Counted from the first letter of the stretch, positions 16,142 to 25,055 are shown. The stretch is 54,230 bases of DNA from an uncultured Lachnospiraceae bacterium (GCA_910577015.1 CAJTKU010000018.1:1-54230); one strand, 5' to 3'. Program-made: numbers and translations. Notes: generated from the letters alone by a model not told the origin.

Positions 16142-18477
16142 CTTTCTTCCTCCTCCTCGTTTTTCATCCTGTACTGTTTTTCTGCATCTTCCAAACTCTT
16201 ATATCCATATAAATGAACGCTGTTTTCCATGGTAAGTTCCGCAAGATTTTTTCCCTGCTTTGCGCATTCTGCGACAAAACGCCCGTACAATTCCAGCATC
16301 TTATCGGAATAGGTACTGATTTCTCCCCTGAGATAAGTTTCATAAGAAGTATCGTCTATCCGGTCTTCGTAAGTATGAATAATACGGGCATTTGCAGACA
16401 AATGGGGGTACTTTTCGGCAAACGCCTCCATAAACCCAACCTGAATCTGCACAACCGCCTCTATAATCTGCTTTTTTTCTTCAGGGATAACGGGAAATCT
16501 TGCTGCTATTTCGGCATACTCCCCGGGCGCGGTGCTTTCCATCATCCTGCCATACTTTTCCTCAATCATATTCCGCCCACAGGCATATGCGGCTTCAAAG
16601 TCGTACAAATACTGCAAAAGCATTTTCCGGTCCCATGTCAGATACTGGCTCTTCCTCATAATAGAAAATGTCTTCCAGTCATTCTGGCAGCTCGCCCTGC
16701 CGCCTGCATTCCTGACCTCATCAAAAGCGTCAAACTCTGTTTCCGCAATCTGTTCCGCCAGTTCTTCCCTGCTTTTGCCGGAAAAAACTGCCTTTCGCAA
16801 AAGTTCCCCTGCATGTGCCTCCAGATACCTTTCCCGGTTACCGGCGATATCCTTTTCATATAATCTGTCGGCCAGTTCTCCCGCCAGTTTTTCCACCAGA
16901 AGAATGCTCTCTTTCACCGGCTTCTTTTCCGAAAGTTCTGCCAGAAGCGCCGCCATATTCTTATAGTCCTGTTTTCCGGCTATGCCGTGATACAGCCATT
17001 TATCATGGGGCGGATACTCTCCTTCTATATAATACACTAACTTCATGGCCTGCCGCAACCCTTCCGCGAGGGATATTTGCGCCGCAACCATATCGCCGCG
17101 TCCCGCCATCCTGCCAAAATTGTACTGAGCAGCCTGGGAAAAACGGGCGCAGGCCTCTGCTATCTTCAGATAATAAATTCTCTCGGGGTATCCTTCCTGC
17201 AATGTCCTGCGGACTGCCGAGAAAGTGCCTTCCCCATCCTTAAATACGGCCCCGTTTACGGCGGCAGCCAACGCTTCATCGGGAATATCCGCCCAATTAA
17301 AATCCGAAGCTGTCACGTTTTTCGTTATCTTGGGACAATTTTCTTCTCCAAGCAGCCTTCTGTAGAATCCCGATACCGTTCCCACACCGACCCTTGCACG
17401 CCCCTGCTTTGAAAAATGTCTCCTGAATCCTTTAAACTCGGACGGCAGCCCTTCATAAGCCTTTTGCAGCCTTTCCCCGATTTTTTCATACAATGCGTCG
17501 GAAAGCCACATGCTAAAGCCCGGCCCCCAGTCATGATCCCTGGATACGGCGTCGTCATATCCGAAACAGTCGGAGCCTTCCCCGCACAGCCCCACGGCAA
17601 TCTCCTCTTCATATTCCGCGAACTGCTCCCGTATCATGGGAACGCCGTATGTTTCATAATACTCACGGCACAAATCCAGACCGCGGCCAGCCGCCAACCT
17701 GCATGCCGCCAGATTTTCCGAAAGCCTCTGGTAATATTCGTTCTCGCCAAGGGACAGCTTCATCCCTTCCATCGCCTTCTCAAAGCAGTCCGCCGCTTTT
17801 TCGTACTGCTGCTTCTTAAAATAATAGGTTCCCATGGAGGACAGCGCTGCACAGTAATGGGCGTCTTTAATGCCATGCTCCTCAAAAATCCCAAGGGACT
17901 TTTCAAAATATGCCACCGCCTCTTCATCCTCGTCCAGCTTCAGGCAGGTAGCCGCCAGATTGGCATAGGTCACCGCCTCCTCAAAATAGGTATCCTCATT
18001 TTCCTTCACAATAGAAAGCGCTTTTGTCAGGGAAGCCTTTGCCTCTTCAAACCTTCCCATTTCCTGATAAAGCAGGCTGATGTTGTTGTACAGGCTGGCA
18101 AAAAGCATGTCGTCCGCCGCCACCTTCTTTTCATACAGGCTGATAACCTCTTTATAGTACTCCAGTGAATCGGAAAGCCTGCCCCCCGCCCTGTAAGCGT
18201 TGGCAATGTTTAACAGCGTCGTGGCATATGCCGTGCTTCCCCCGATTCCCATCTGCTCCATCAGCTTCAAGGCGGATTCCGCGTACCTGAAAGAGTCCTC
18301 CACCTGGCTGGTTTCCCTTTTATAACCTATCATTTCATTTAAAAGCCGCAGCAAGGCGCCGTCATCTTTTTCTTCCATGGCCTGCATTATCGTATTTTCT
18401 AAAAGCGCCTGCGCTTCTTCGCCCTTGTTTTCCTCAAATAACGCATCCAGCCTTTCGATGATTTCCTCTACCTTCAT
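16138..18477 (-). CDS. TPR-repeat protein with C-terminal DUF4125 domain
   Basis: Large cytosolic protein of about 779 residues. Residues about 50-270 are tetratricopeptide repeats (such as ANAYRAGGRLSDSLEYYKEV and NNISLLYQEMGRFEEAKASL). A middle region with GEGSDCFGYDDAVSRDHDWG follows. The C-terminal about 200 residues fit DUF4125, with the conserved RASCQNDWKTFSIMRKSQ segment and HTYEDRIDDTSYETYLRGE. The middle GSDCFGYDD motif recalls nucleotidyltransferase-like sites (weak inference). The ATG at 18477 has GGGAGG ten bases upstream. It runs between the RsmF-like gene and the zinc-ribbon gene, coupled to the latter. Function unknown. Confidence 0.82.
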   Translation of the reverse strand: MKVEEIIERLDALFEENKGEEAQALLENTIMQAMEEKDDGALLRLLNEMIGYKRETSQVEDSFRYAESALKLMEQMGIGGSTAYATTLLNIANAYRAGGRLSDSLEYYKEVISLYEKKVAADDMLFASLYNNISLLYQEMGRFEEAKASLTKALSIVKENEDTYFEEAVTYANLAATCLKLDEDEEAVAYFEKSLGIFEEHGIKDAHYCAALSSMGTYYFKKQQYEKAADCFEKAMEGMKLSLGENEYYQRLSENLAACRLAAGRGLDLCREYYETYGVPMIREQFAEYEEEIAVGLCGEGSDCFGYDDAVSRDHDWGPGFSMWLSDALYEKIGERLQKAYEGLPSEFKGFRRHFSKQGRARVGVGTVSGFYRRLLGEENCPKITKNVTASDFNWADIPDEALAAAVNGAVFKDGEGTFSAVRRTLQEGYPERIYYLKIAEACARFSQAAQYNFGRMAGRGDMVAAQISLAEGLRQAMKLVYYIEGEYPPHDKWLYHGIAGKQDYKNMAALLAELSEKKPVKESILLVEKLAGELADRLYEKDIAGNRERYLEAHAGELLRKAVFSGKSREELAEQIAETEFDAFDEVRNAGGRASCQNDWKTFSIMRKSQYLTWDRKMLLQYLYDFEAAYACGRNMIEEKYGRMMESTAPGEYAEIAARFPVIPEEKKQIIEAVVQIQVGFMEAFAEKYPHLSANARIIHTYEDRIDDTSYETYLRGEISTYSDKMLELYGRFVAECAKQGKNLAELTMENSVHLYGYKSLEDAEKQYRMKNEEEEER

Positions 18478-18500
18478 CCCTGCCTTACCTCCCTTTTTCC

Positions 18501-19907
18501 TCATTCCTGCACTCTGAGTCCTTTGGGATAGTGGTTTTTTACCATCCCCCCGGCTGCTTTGCCCCAGCCCAGACTATAACCGTCCACGCACACAAGGCAC
18601 CAGCCTTTCAGGATACCATCCCCCTGCACGGCAGAACGAACTCCCTCCATCGGCAGGGCCTGACCGCACAGATACCGTCTCACTTCGTTTCCTCCTGCGG
18701 TAAGATACATACACTGGCAGACATCTTTCGATCCAAGCGCCAGCGCCAGCGCATGGGATGGCTCAAACCGGTTCTTTTTAAACGTTCCCAAATGCAGTCC
18801 CGGTCTTAGTACCCTGAGTCCCTTTAATGACGGTGTATCCATGGGCGCAAGGTATAGCTGTTCCCCGAATTTTATATATGCACCCTCTCCCGCAAATCCG
18901 GGAAGGCACTGCTTTTGAAACTCCAAAAACTCCCTGTACTCTGTTTCCGGCAGACCTTTCTCCATACCCTTACGGCTGCTCAGACATACCGAGTCCCCTT
19001 TTCCTTTTCTTTCCAAAACCGCAAAAAAATGTCCTTCTCCGCGTATTTTATGGGGCATAAGCCGCGCGGTACTTTCTATCCCCGGCGCAGGCTCGTCAAG
19101 CCACTTTCCCTGCCCATCTACAAATCCATCCGGCTTCTTTATCCCCGCAATGGAAAAGTCGGGATGGCTGTTTATAAAACGGCTGACTGTCCCTTCATCT
19201 TCCGCCGGTGCAAAGGTGCAGGTGGCATATACAAGCCTTCCGCCGGGCCGTAGCATCTCCCCCGCACAACGCAGGATTTCATCCTGCCTGTCCGCGCACA
19301 GCGCGACGTTTTCCTCGCTCCACTCCGCACAGGCGTCGTCATTTTTACGGAACATGCCCTCGCCGGAGCAGGGGGCGTCCACCAGAATTTTATCAAAATA
19401 TGCCGGAAAAATCGTCGCCAGCTTTTCCGGGGATTCATTTGTCACAATGGCATTTAAGACTCCCATCCTCTCCACATTTTCAGAAAGAATCTTTGCCCTC
19501 GCCGGGTGAATCTCGTTGCTCACCAAAATCCCTTTTCCCTGCATACAGTCCGCAATCTGCGTCGTCTTCCCTCCCGGAGCCGCGCACAAATCCAATACCC
19601 TTTCCCCGGGCTTTACCTCCAGAAACAAAACCGGCGCCATGGCGGAGGGCTCCTGAATATAGTAAACGCCCGCCTCATGGTAGGGATGCTTTCCGGGCTG
19701 CTCCTCTGTTTCATAATAAAAGCCGTTGTCCGTCCATGGCACCCTCTGTAACCGGAAAGGGCTTTTCTCCAGAAACGCCCCGGTATCCGTCTTTCTCATA
19801 TTGAGTCGCAGGGCGTGGCATTCTTTTTCTTCATAGCTTTTCACAAATGCTGTATACTCTTCTTTAAGCATTGCCTGCATTCTCACTAAAAACGGTTCCG
19901 GCAGCAT
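18501..19907 (-). CDS. rsmF: RsmF/YebU-like 16S rRNA m5C methyltransferase
   Basis: SAM-dependent RNA cytosine-C5 methyltransferase of 468 residues. The SAM loop is LDLCAAPGGKTTQIA. The two catalytic cysteines are in DAPCSGEGMFRK and YATCTFAPAEDE. The PSAMAP segment is typical of the RsmB/RsmF class. The C-terminal region fits the RsmF-type RNA-binding (PUA-like) extension. It lies upstream of the TPR/DUF4125 gene with a 23-bp gap. Enzyme class firm, exact rRNA position inferred from family. Confidence 0.93.
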   Translation of the reverse strand: MLPEPFLVRMQAMLKEEYTAFVKSYEEKECHALRLNMRKTDTGAFLEKSPFRLQRVPWTDNGFYYETEEQPGKHPYHEAGVYYIQEPSAMAPVLFLEVKPGERVLDLCAAPGGKTTQIADCMQGKGILVSNEIHPARAKILSENVERMGVLNAIVTNESPEKLATIFPAYFDKILVDAPCSGEGMFRKNDDACAEWSEENVALCADRQDEILRCAGEMLRPGGRLVYATCTFAPAEDEGTVSRFINSHPDFSIAGIKKPDGFVDGQGKWLDEPAPGIESTARLMPHKIRGEGHFFAVLERKGKGDSVCLSSRKGMEKGLPETEYREFLEFQKQCLPGFAGEGAYIKFGEQLYLAPMDTPSLKGLRVLRPGLHLGTFKKNRFEPSHALALALGSKDVCQCMYLTAGGNEVRRYLCGQALPMEGVRSAVQGDGILKGWCLVCVDGYSLGWGKAAGGMVKNHYPKGLRVQE

Positions 19908-19951
19908 GTCTATTCCTCACTGTACGACAATTTTTTGGTTTTTCAGGATTT

Positions 19952-20194
19952 CCGCCTTTTGCATTGCGGCATCCCCGGCGTGCATTTGATTCCATAAAGG
20001 ACCGTGTAAAAACGATAAAACATTGTAACTTCAATGAAAAATGCCATATTTCAGGCATTTTTCGGCGCGAAACTTAGTACTTCTTAGCGCAATGCCCTTT
20101 GGCATGAGCTTTAGAAGTACTTTTCACGCTACCGAGCGAGAGCGCGTCCTGTTGGAACAAATGCACGCCGGGGACACCGCAATACAAAATGCGG
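19952..20194. repeat. Composite palindrome: family 1 copy C with a family 2 element nested inside
   Basis: The outer arms (19970s TCCCCGGCGTGCATTTG and its complement near 20159-20175) form a family 1 palindrome with ends CCGC.TTTTG. The family core GGACCGTGTAAAAACG is on the left and GAGCGAGAGCGCGTCCTGTTGGAA on the right. Inserted in the loop are a hairpin AAAAATGCC/GGCATTTTT (about 20036-20062) and a family 2 palindrome (GCGCGAAAC..AGTACTTCT...AGAAGTACT.TTTCACGC, about 20066-20129). It fills the gap between the divergent RsmF-like and kinase genes. Confidence 0.85.
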
Positions 20195-20288
20195 AAGCTC
20201 GAACTGCTTTTATTATAGCATTATTTATTGAATAGTGGTATACTGTATTTTATTTGACAGAAAAAAAGAATTTGTGGAGGCTGGCAAA

Positions 20289-20846
20289 GTGGCGACGGGT
20301 ATTATGATAATGGGTTCCGCCGGAGCCGGGAAAACAACGCTCGGCAAAATGGCGGCCGGGGAACTGGGATTTGCCTTTGTGGATATTGATGACTATATAT
20401 GGCGCAAAGATACAGAAATTCCTTTTTCAACAATGTACGCAAAGCCGGAAAAAATCAGCCGCTTAATGGAAGCAATATCTGACTGTGAACATTTCGTAAT
20501 GGCAGGTTCCATGAATTCATTTCATGAGCATTTTGACCCTTTTTTTGAATTGGTAGTCCACCTGCATGCGGATGCACGGCTTCGCGTCAGCCGCGTTCAT
20601 GAGCGTGAACGGAAATTATTTGGGGAACGCATTTTAACCGGCGGTGATATGTACGGGGCACATCAGGCATTTTTAACTGACTGCGCAGGATATGACTATG
20701 GAATTGGCGGCTGTACACTGCAAAAACATGAGGACTGGTTAAAATCACTTCACTGCCGTGTGCTGCGGTTGGATGGAGCCCGCCCGTTACGGGAAAATCT
20801 GCATGCTGTAGTCAGTACATACAGAGGTTTACAAACAAGCATTTGA
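20289..20846 (+). CDS. P-loop nucleoside/shikimate-kinase-like ATPase
   Basis: A 186-residue P-loop NTPase. Walker A is GSAGAGKTTLG, followed by VDIDDYIW, the Asp-containing strand typical of shikimate- or adenylate-kinase-like small kinases. A lid-like Arg-rich segment RVSRVHERERKLFGER comes later. Substrate unknown. The start is a GTG (VATGIMIMG) with GGAGG eight bases upstream; in-frame ATG codons further up lack a ribosome site. It is followed 16 bp later by the CPBP gene on the same strand. This is the first gene of an accessory-looking segment. Confidence 0.85.
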   Translation: MATGIMIMGSAGAGKTTLGKMAAGELGFAFVDIDDYIWRKDTEIPFSTMYAKPEKISRLMEAISDCEHFVMAGSMNSFHEHFDPFFELVVHLHADARLRVSRVHERERKLFGERILTGGDMYGAHQAFLTDCAGYDYGIGGCTLQKHEDWLKSLHCRVLRLDGARPLRENLHAVVSTYRGLQTSI

Positions 20847-20862
20847 CGGAGGAATGTTAAAG

Positions 20863-21585
20863 ATGAATAAAATAGGGACAAAAGGACTTTTGCTGAGAAT
20901 CTTTACGCCTACGCTGGTTTTGAGTTTAAGCTATTTACTTCTGGGGCATTTCTGCAATATACCGCATATACTGCTGTTTTGTATATTGGGAACTTTTATT
21001 CTGGTGCCAATGGAACTGGGGATGATTTTTTCGGCAAGCAAAAAAGAGTATGGAACGGTTTCACTGAAAAGCGCCTTTTCAGATTATGTAAAACTTGCAA
21101 ATTGGAAAGTGATAATCATTTCTTTTGTATTCTTTGGAATAGCCGGATTGCTGTCAGCTTTTATTGCTCCTGTCGAAAATCATTTTTTTGCAGGAATAAG
21201 AAGCAGTGTACTGCAAAGCCTGCCAACAGGTTTCGATTGGACAAATCAAGAATGGATTAAATCATTTTCAAAACCAATGCTGGTTTTAACTTGTATCTAT
21301 TATGGTATTTTCAATGTATTTGTCGGACCGATAACGGAAGAATTATTTTTCAGAGGGTATCTCACGTCCCATTATAAAACACAAAATTCTTTTACTCCGG
21401 TACTGATTGCCGTTTTGTTTTCGCTTTACCATTTTTGGCTGCCTTTCAACAATATATTTCGCATATTAGTATTCGCACCTGTCGCATATGTGGCATATAA
21501 GAAAAAAAATCTGTATATCGCCATCTTTTTTCATTGCTTATGCAACCTGTTTTCGGTAGTCAGTTTTGTGTTGGCAATAGCGTGA
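20863..21585 (+). CDS. CPBP-family intramembrane metalloprotease
   Basis: Multi-pass membrane protein of 240 residues with the Abi/CPBP motifs: EELFFRGY (EExxxR), SLYHFW with metal-ligand His, and a last motif HCLCN. These enzymes process or modify membrane substrates, in some bacteria for bacteriocin self-immunity. Start ATGAAT has GGAGG ten bases upstream; the ATG nine bases earlier abuts the ribosome site. The stop codon lies inside the left end of a family 2 palindrome. Substrate unknown. Confidence 0.9.
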   Translation: MNKIGTKGLLLRIFTPTLVLSLSYLLLGHFCNIPHILLFCILGTFILVPMELGMIFSASKKEYGTVSLKSAFSDYVKLANWKVIIISFVFFGIAGLLSAFIAPVENHFFAGIRSSVLQSLPTGFDWTNQEWIKSFSKPMLVLTCIYYGIFNVFVGPITEELFFRGYLTSHYKTQNSFTPVLIAVLFSLYHFWLPFNNIFRILVFAPVAYVAYKKKNLYIAIFFHCLCNLFSVVSFVLAIA

Positions 21586-21661
21586 GAAGAAGTTCTAACT
21601 GCCTTTGGCAGTTTTCACTCGCAGCAGAGGCTGCTTCGCGGAGAACTTCTATGTCTCACGC
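21580..21661. repeat. Intergenic palindrome, family 2, between convergent genes
   Basis: An 82-bp palindrome with ends GCGTGAGA/TCTCACGC and inner arms GAAGTTCT/AGAACTTC. Two small internal hairpins are present (CTGCCTTTGGCAG and GCAGCAGAGGCTGC). It begins within the last codons of the CPBP gene, supplying its TGA stop, and ends 30 bp from the convergent acetyltransferase. It may act as a two-way terminator. Confidence 0.8.
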
Positions 21662-21691
21662 TTGATAAATTCCCTTATACACCTTCTCAAC

Positions 21692-22216
21692 TTAAAAGTT
21701 AATTTTTCCTTCATATTCCATTGAACGCATTTTGTTGCTGCCATCAAGTTTTTGAAACTGTCCATATTCAATAAAACAAAGACCACACTTTTCCATAACA
21801 TGGCCTGATGCTTTGTTCTGTTCCACATGACTGGAAGAAAACCTGACAACATCAAAGTGTTCATTGGCAAACTTCATCATTGCTTTGGCCGCTTCGGTAG
21901 CATAACCATTCCCCCAACAGTCATATCGCAAATTATAACCAAAACTCCAGAAATCGATTCTATTATTATCAGGACCAATACTTCCGCTTCCAATGAGCAA
22001 ACCATCTTCTTTTCGCTCAAAACCAAAATGATATTCTTCATCCGGTTCCTGAAGCATAGTAAGCCACTCAACAACTGCTTCCAAAGATGTGTATGTGTTA
22101 TAAACCATGTACTTTGCAACTCGCTCATCACTTACCCACTGAAATACCGCTTCTGCATCTTCTATTTTAAGAGGTCGCAACAGGAGTCTCTCCGTTTCGA
22201 TGATATAATTATGCAT
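21692..22216 (-). CDS. GNAT-family N-acetyltransferase (RimJ/RimL type)
   Basis: Acetyl-CoA-dependent acetyltransferase of 174 residues. It opens with IIETERLLLRPLKIEDAEAV, typical of the RimJ/RimL branch, and has the acetyl-CoA-binding stretch CWGNGYATEAAKAMM and the late NKASGHVMEKCG segment. GGAGGTAGGG precedes the start. It stands alone, convergent with the CPBP gene. Substrate (protein N-terminus, small amine or drug) cannot be told. Confidence 0.92.
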   Translation of the reverse strand: MHNYIIETERLLLRPLKIEDAEAVFQWVSDERVAKYMVYNTYTSLEAVVEWLTMLQEPDEEYHFGFERKEDGLLIGSGSIGPDNNRIDFWSFGYNLRYDCWGNGYATEAAKAMMKFANEHFDVVRFSSSHVEQNKASGHVMEKCGLCFIEYGQFQKLDGSNKMRSMEYEGKINF

Positions 22217-22477
22217 TTCCCTACCTCCATGTAATTCCGTTTTTTATCAGCCGATTCGAAATTTCTATTCTGCCGTTCTCTCCAAAATCAGGTTCCGACT
22301 TTTCTAAATCATACACCAGCATGTTTCCGTTTCCCTTTCCTATTGTATCACTCATACGCCCTGCATTCCATTTATATTTTTCTGAAATCTAAAAAGCATT
22401 CTAATCCGTTTACACAATCCGTTCATAATGTGTTATACTTTGTTATGTAGTTTTCTTTCACAGAAATGAGGGACAAA

Positions 22478-23659
22478 ATGAAAAAATACAATATAATCCA
22501 TTTGCCAAAAGAACAGTGGAAGAACCACATACTTCCCATGGATTACACTTCAGACTTTTATTACGATGTTTCCATCGAACAAAAAGACGAGGCTTTTGTG
22601 GCATCCTTTGTCAGAAAAGCAGCCCTGCCTCCTATTACCCACACCGGGGAGGAATACGACTTCCCGGACAAACTGTATCAGGATTTCTGGGAAAAGGCTT
22701 ATGCCTGGGGCATTTTGGAGGAAGGAAAGCTTGTCGGCGCCATTGAAACCTGCCCTGAAGAATGGTCCAACCGCCTGCGCGTCACGGAGCTGTGGGTAGC
22801 AGAAGGCTTCAGACGAAAGGGTATGGGACATGCCCTTATGTCTGTTGCCAAAGAACAGGCTAGGCTGGAACGCCGAAGGGCCATCATTCTGGAGACACAG
22901 TCCTGTAACAGCGCCGCTGTTTCCTTTTACCTGAAAGAGGGGTTTTCCCTCATCGGATTTGACGCCTGCTGCTATGCCAACAACGACCTCTCACGCAGGG
23001 AAGTCCGCATGGAGCTTGGTTTTATCCGTAATAAACCGGAAAGGCTGCCCTCATCGGCAGTCACCATCCGTCCCGAAATGCCTGCCGATTACCTGCAGAC
23101 GGAACGCATGGCCCAGCGTGCTTTCTGGAACAAACACAAACCGGGCTGCGACGAACATCTTCTTGTCCGTAAGCTTCGGACAGACAGCGCCTATCTGCCC
23201 GAAATCAGCCGGGTAGCAGAGGCAGACGGAAAAATTATCGGCTGCATTATGTATTCTGTATCTCATTTATCAAACGCAAGCGGAAACCATGCCATTATCA
23301 CCTTCGGGCCGCTTTGTGTCGAGCCGGATTATGCCGGGATGGGCGTAGGCGAAATGCTGGTAAAAGAAACCGTAAAACTGGCGGCGGATGCAGGGTATCC
23401 GGGAATCGTTATTTTCGGCGAGCCGGATTATTACCCCCGGCTTGGGTTTTTGACCTGCGATAACTTTGGCATCACAACGGCAGACGGCAAAAATTTTGAT
23501 GCGTTCATGGGATTGGAGTTAAAAAAAGGCGCCCTTTCGGCAATCGGGGGACGGTTCCATGAAGCGGAGGTATTTGAAACGCTGACCGCCGGGGAAACGG
23601 AAATCCTTAACCAAAGCTTCCCTTATCTGGAAAAGCAGCAGTTTCCGGGGCAGTGGTAA
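22478..23659 (+). CDS. Tandem two-domain GNAT N-acetyltransferase
   Basis: A 393-residue protein with two acetyltransferase domains. The N-terminal domain (about 1-180) has the acetyl-CoA loop EGFRRKGMGHALM; the C-terminal one (about 195-345) has DYAGMGVGEMLVKETV followed by GEPDYYPRLGF. The second half resembles YhbS-type GNATs. It may be a fusion of two once separate genes. The ATG at 22478 has GAGGGA upstream. A likely promoter lies before it: TTTACA, 18 bases, TTATAC within about 22409-22440. Substrates unknown. Confidence 0.9.
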   Translation: MKKYNIIHLPKEQWKNHILPMDYTSDFYYDVSIEQKDEAFVASFVRKAALPPITHTGEEYDFPDKLYQDFWEKAYAWGILEEGKLVGAIETCPEEWSNRLRVTELWVAEGFRRKGMGHALMSVAKEQARLERRRAIILETQSCNSAAVSFYLKEGFSLIGFDACCYANNDLSRREVRMELGFIRNKPERLPSSAVTIRPEMPADYLQTERMAQRAFWNKHKPGCDEHLLVRKLRTDSAYLPEISRVAEADGKIIGCIMYSVSHLSNASGNHAIITFGPLCVEPDYAGMGVGEMLVKETVKLAADAGYPGIVIFGEPDYYPRLGFLTCDNFGITTADGKNFDAFMGLELKKGALSAIGGRFHEAEVFETLTAGETEILNQSFPYLEKQQFPGQW

Positions 23660-23698
23660 TGCTGCTCTTTTCAATTAACAAATACAGGCCATGACGCT

Positions 23699-23727
23699 AA
23701 AAACCTCCACCTTTAATGGTGGAGGTT
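23699..23727 (-). terminator. Terminator of the Panacea/membrane-protein pair
   Basis: AACCTCCACC/GGTGGAGGTT forms a perfect 10-bp stem with a 6-nt loop. On the minus strand it is followed by TTTTTA, 6 bp after the stop codon of the membrane protein gene. Confidence 0.85.
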
Positions 23728-23733
23728 CAAAAT

Positions 23734-24408
23734 TCATGCTTGTCCCGAATTGGACCCGGAAGCGCTTGCTTGCATTATTTCAGTTTCAAATGTTTCTTTT
23801 ATATCTTTCGGTTCAACTTTACCGTAATATTCTCTCTCTAAAATATCTTCCGGATTTTCTTCGATATCAATCTTTTCCTTATAACTGCTTTTTAACATGT
23901 CACGCCAATCTTTCTTGTTGGACCTGATACATGTTAATATAATTTGCAAGTCATCAATCAAGCCTTCCACATCGCCTTCATTCAAGGCTTTGCCCCGATT
24001 ATTCATCAACCGGCTCTTTGCTATTAAAACTGCTGTTTCTGCATCCTCTATATGTCTGTATGTACTCTTTGCTATTTTATGCTGGTTTCTTTTAAAGTCT
24101 TTACTGGCTGTTTTTTTCGTTAAAATCCATGCAAAAACAAAAGACGAATAAAGGCTCAGATACTGTGTATCTATTGCTGTTGCTGCTCCGGAAACGGCTT
24201 TATACATGCAAAACACTGCAATGGCAAAAGAAAGCGTCATAATCCAGTTTTCAAGATTTTCTATGCGCTTTTTAAACTTTTTCTTAAATTCATTCGACTT
24301 AATTTTCGATATGAAATAACCCAGAACAGATCCGAGCGCCAATATAAAAATCAGCAACCACCAATAGTTGCTTAAGCAAACCAATACTGATTCCCAAAAT
24401 TTTTTCAT
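23734..24408 (-). CDS. Membrane protein paired with a Panacea antitoxin; candidate toxin
   Basis: A 224-residue protein with no recognised family. Three hydrophobic helices lie at about residues 15-33, 53-75 and 82-96 (WWLLIFILALGSVLGYF, IMTLSFAIAVFCMYKAVSG, LSLYSSFVFAWILT). A charged cytosolic C-terminal half follows, with a predicted helical region around IEDAETAVLIAKSRLMNN. It begins 2 bp after the Panacea-domain gene with AGGGG upstream, and a terminator follows. Panacea antitoxins are known to neutralise diverse toxins, some membrane-acting, so a toxin role is plausible but only inferred from position. It could also be a membrane partner of other type. Confidence 0.7.
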   Translation of the reverse strand: MKKFWESVLVCLSNYWWLLIFILALGSVLGYFISKIKSNEFKKKFKKRIENLENWIMTLSFAIAVFCMYKAVSGAATAIDTQYLSLYSSFVFAWILTKKTASKDFKRNQHKIAKSTYRHIEDAETAVLIAKSRLMNNRGKALNEGDVEGLIDDLQIILTCIRSNKKDWRDMLKSSYKEKIDIEENPEDILEREYYGKVEPKDIKETFETEIMQASASGSNSGQA

Positions 24409-24410
24409 TT

Positions 24411-24845
24411 CTATACCCCTATTAATTCCCCATAAAACTTTTGCATGCTAACATCGGAAATTTTATTCTTACACGGAACATCCTTGGCCAGTTTTCCCCT
24501 TGCTTCTTTCCAAGGTGATTCATCATGTGTCATTTTTTCTAATTCTGCAGCTGAAAATTTTCCGTAAAGATGATAAATTTTATTCAAAAAACTAACCGTG
24601 CTTTCCTCAAGCTGTGGAATGCTTTGCAAACCTGTTATAACCAATCCGCCCCAATCTCTGTATTGGTTATACAATAATGCGGAAACAGGCCCATGTACCC
24701 AAGCTTCAAAGTCAACATCCATCAGTCGTCTTTTATATATTGCCAAATACCACGCCTGCGCATAATAACACAATTTCTGAAGTTTCTTGTGACTCATCGG
24801 TTCAACGGATAAAAAGTACTTTGCTACTTCCAAAATATTTTCCAT
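24411..24845 (-). CDS. Panacea-domain (DUF4065, SocA-like) antitoxin
   Basis: A 144-residue protein fitting the Panacea/DUF4065 domain, seen in SocA and many toxin-antitoxin pairs and in phage GepA-like proteins. Key segments are HKKLQKLCYYAQAWYLA, FEAWVHGPVSALLYNQY and the C-terminal HDESPWKEAR. The start MENILEVAKY has GGGGG a few bases upstream; an earlier in-frame codon lacks a site. It is the first gene of a two-gene unit, the usual antitoxin-first order, with a strong promoter upstream and a DnaA-box array beyond it. AT-rich composition suggests acquired DNA. Confidence 0.87.
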   Translation of the reverse strand: MENILEVAKYFLSVEPMSHKKLQKLCYYAQAWYLAIYKRRLMDVDFEAWVHGPVSALLYNQYRDWGGLVITGLQSIPQLEESTVSFLNKIYHLYGKFSAAELEKMTHDESPWKEARGKLAKDVPCKNKISDVSMQKFYGELIGV

Positions 24846-24979
24846 TCTTTTTCCCCCATTTTTAGTAAAAAGAACAACATTCCCCATTCAGGCACCTCCC
24901 CCATAAAGTACAGTCAATTTTTTCTGAACTAAAATTATGTATGCCCATCCAACAAGGTTTTATGTCTTTTTCTACTTTA

Positions 24980-25007
24980 ATTATAGCACACCCTTCCTAA
25001 AAATCAA
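24980..25007 (-). promoter_or_regulatory. Promoter of the Panacea operon
   Basis: On the minus strand TTGATT, 16 bases, then TATAAT with an extended -10 (TGCTATAAT). It lies about 135 bp upstream of the Panacea start codon. The -35 is 5 bp from the first DnaA-box-like site. Confidence 0.7.
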
Positions 25008-25012
25008 TACTT

Positions 25013-25055
25013 TGTGGATAACATTGTGGAAATCATGTTGATAAGTTGTTGATAA
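25013..25055 (-). promoter_or_regulatory. Phased array of four DnaA-box-like sites
   Basis: On the minus strand TTATCCACA (25013-25021) is a perfect DnaA-box consensus. ATTTCCACA (25025-25033) has two mismatches, and TTATCAACA occurs twice (25036-25044, 25047-25055) with one mismatch each. Start-to-start spacing is 12, 11 and 11 bp, so all sites face nearly the same side of the helix. An AT-rich stretch with the palindrome ACTATATATAGT (25074-25085) follows. No rep gene or dnaA is nearby. Confidence 0.6.

Noticed and set aside
17416..18168. 250-codon plus-strand open frame opposite the TPR/DUF4125 gene
   Set aside because: Antisense to a well-supported TPR coding region, no ribosome site.
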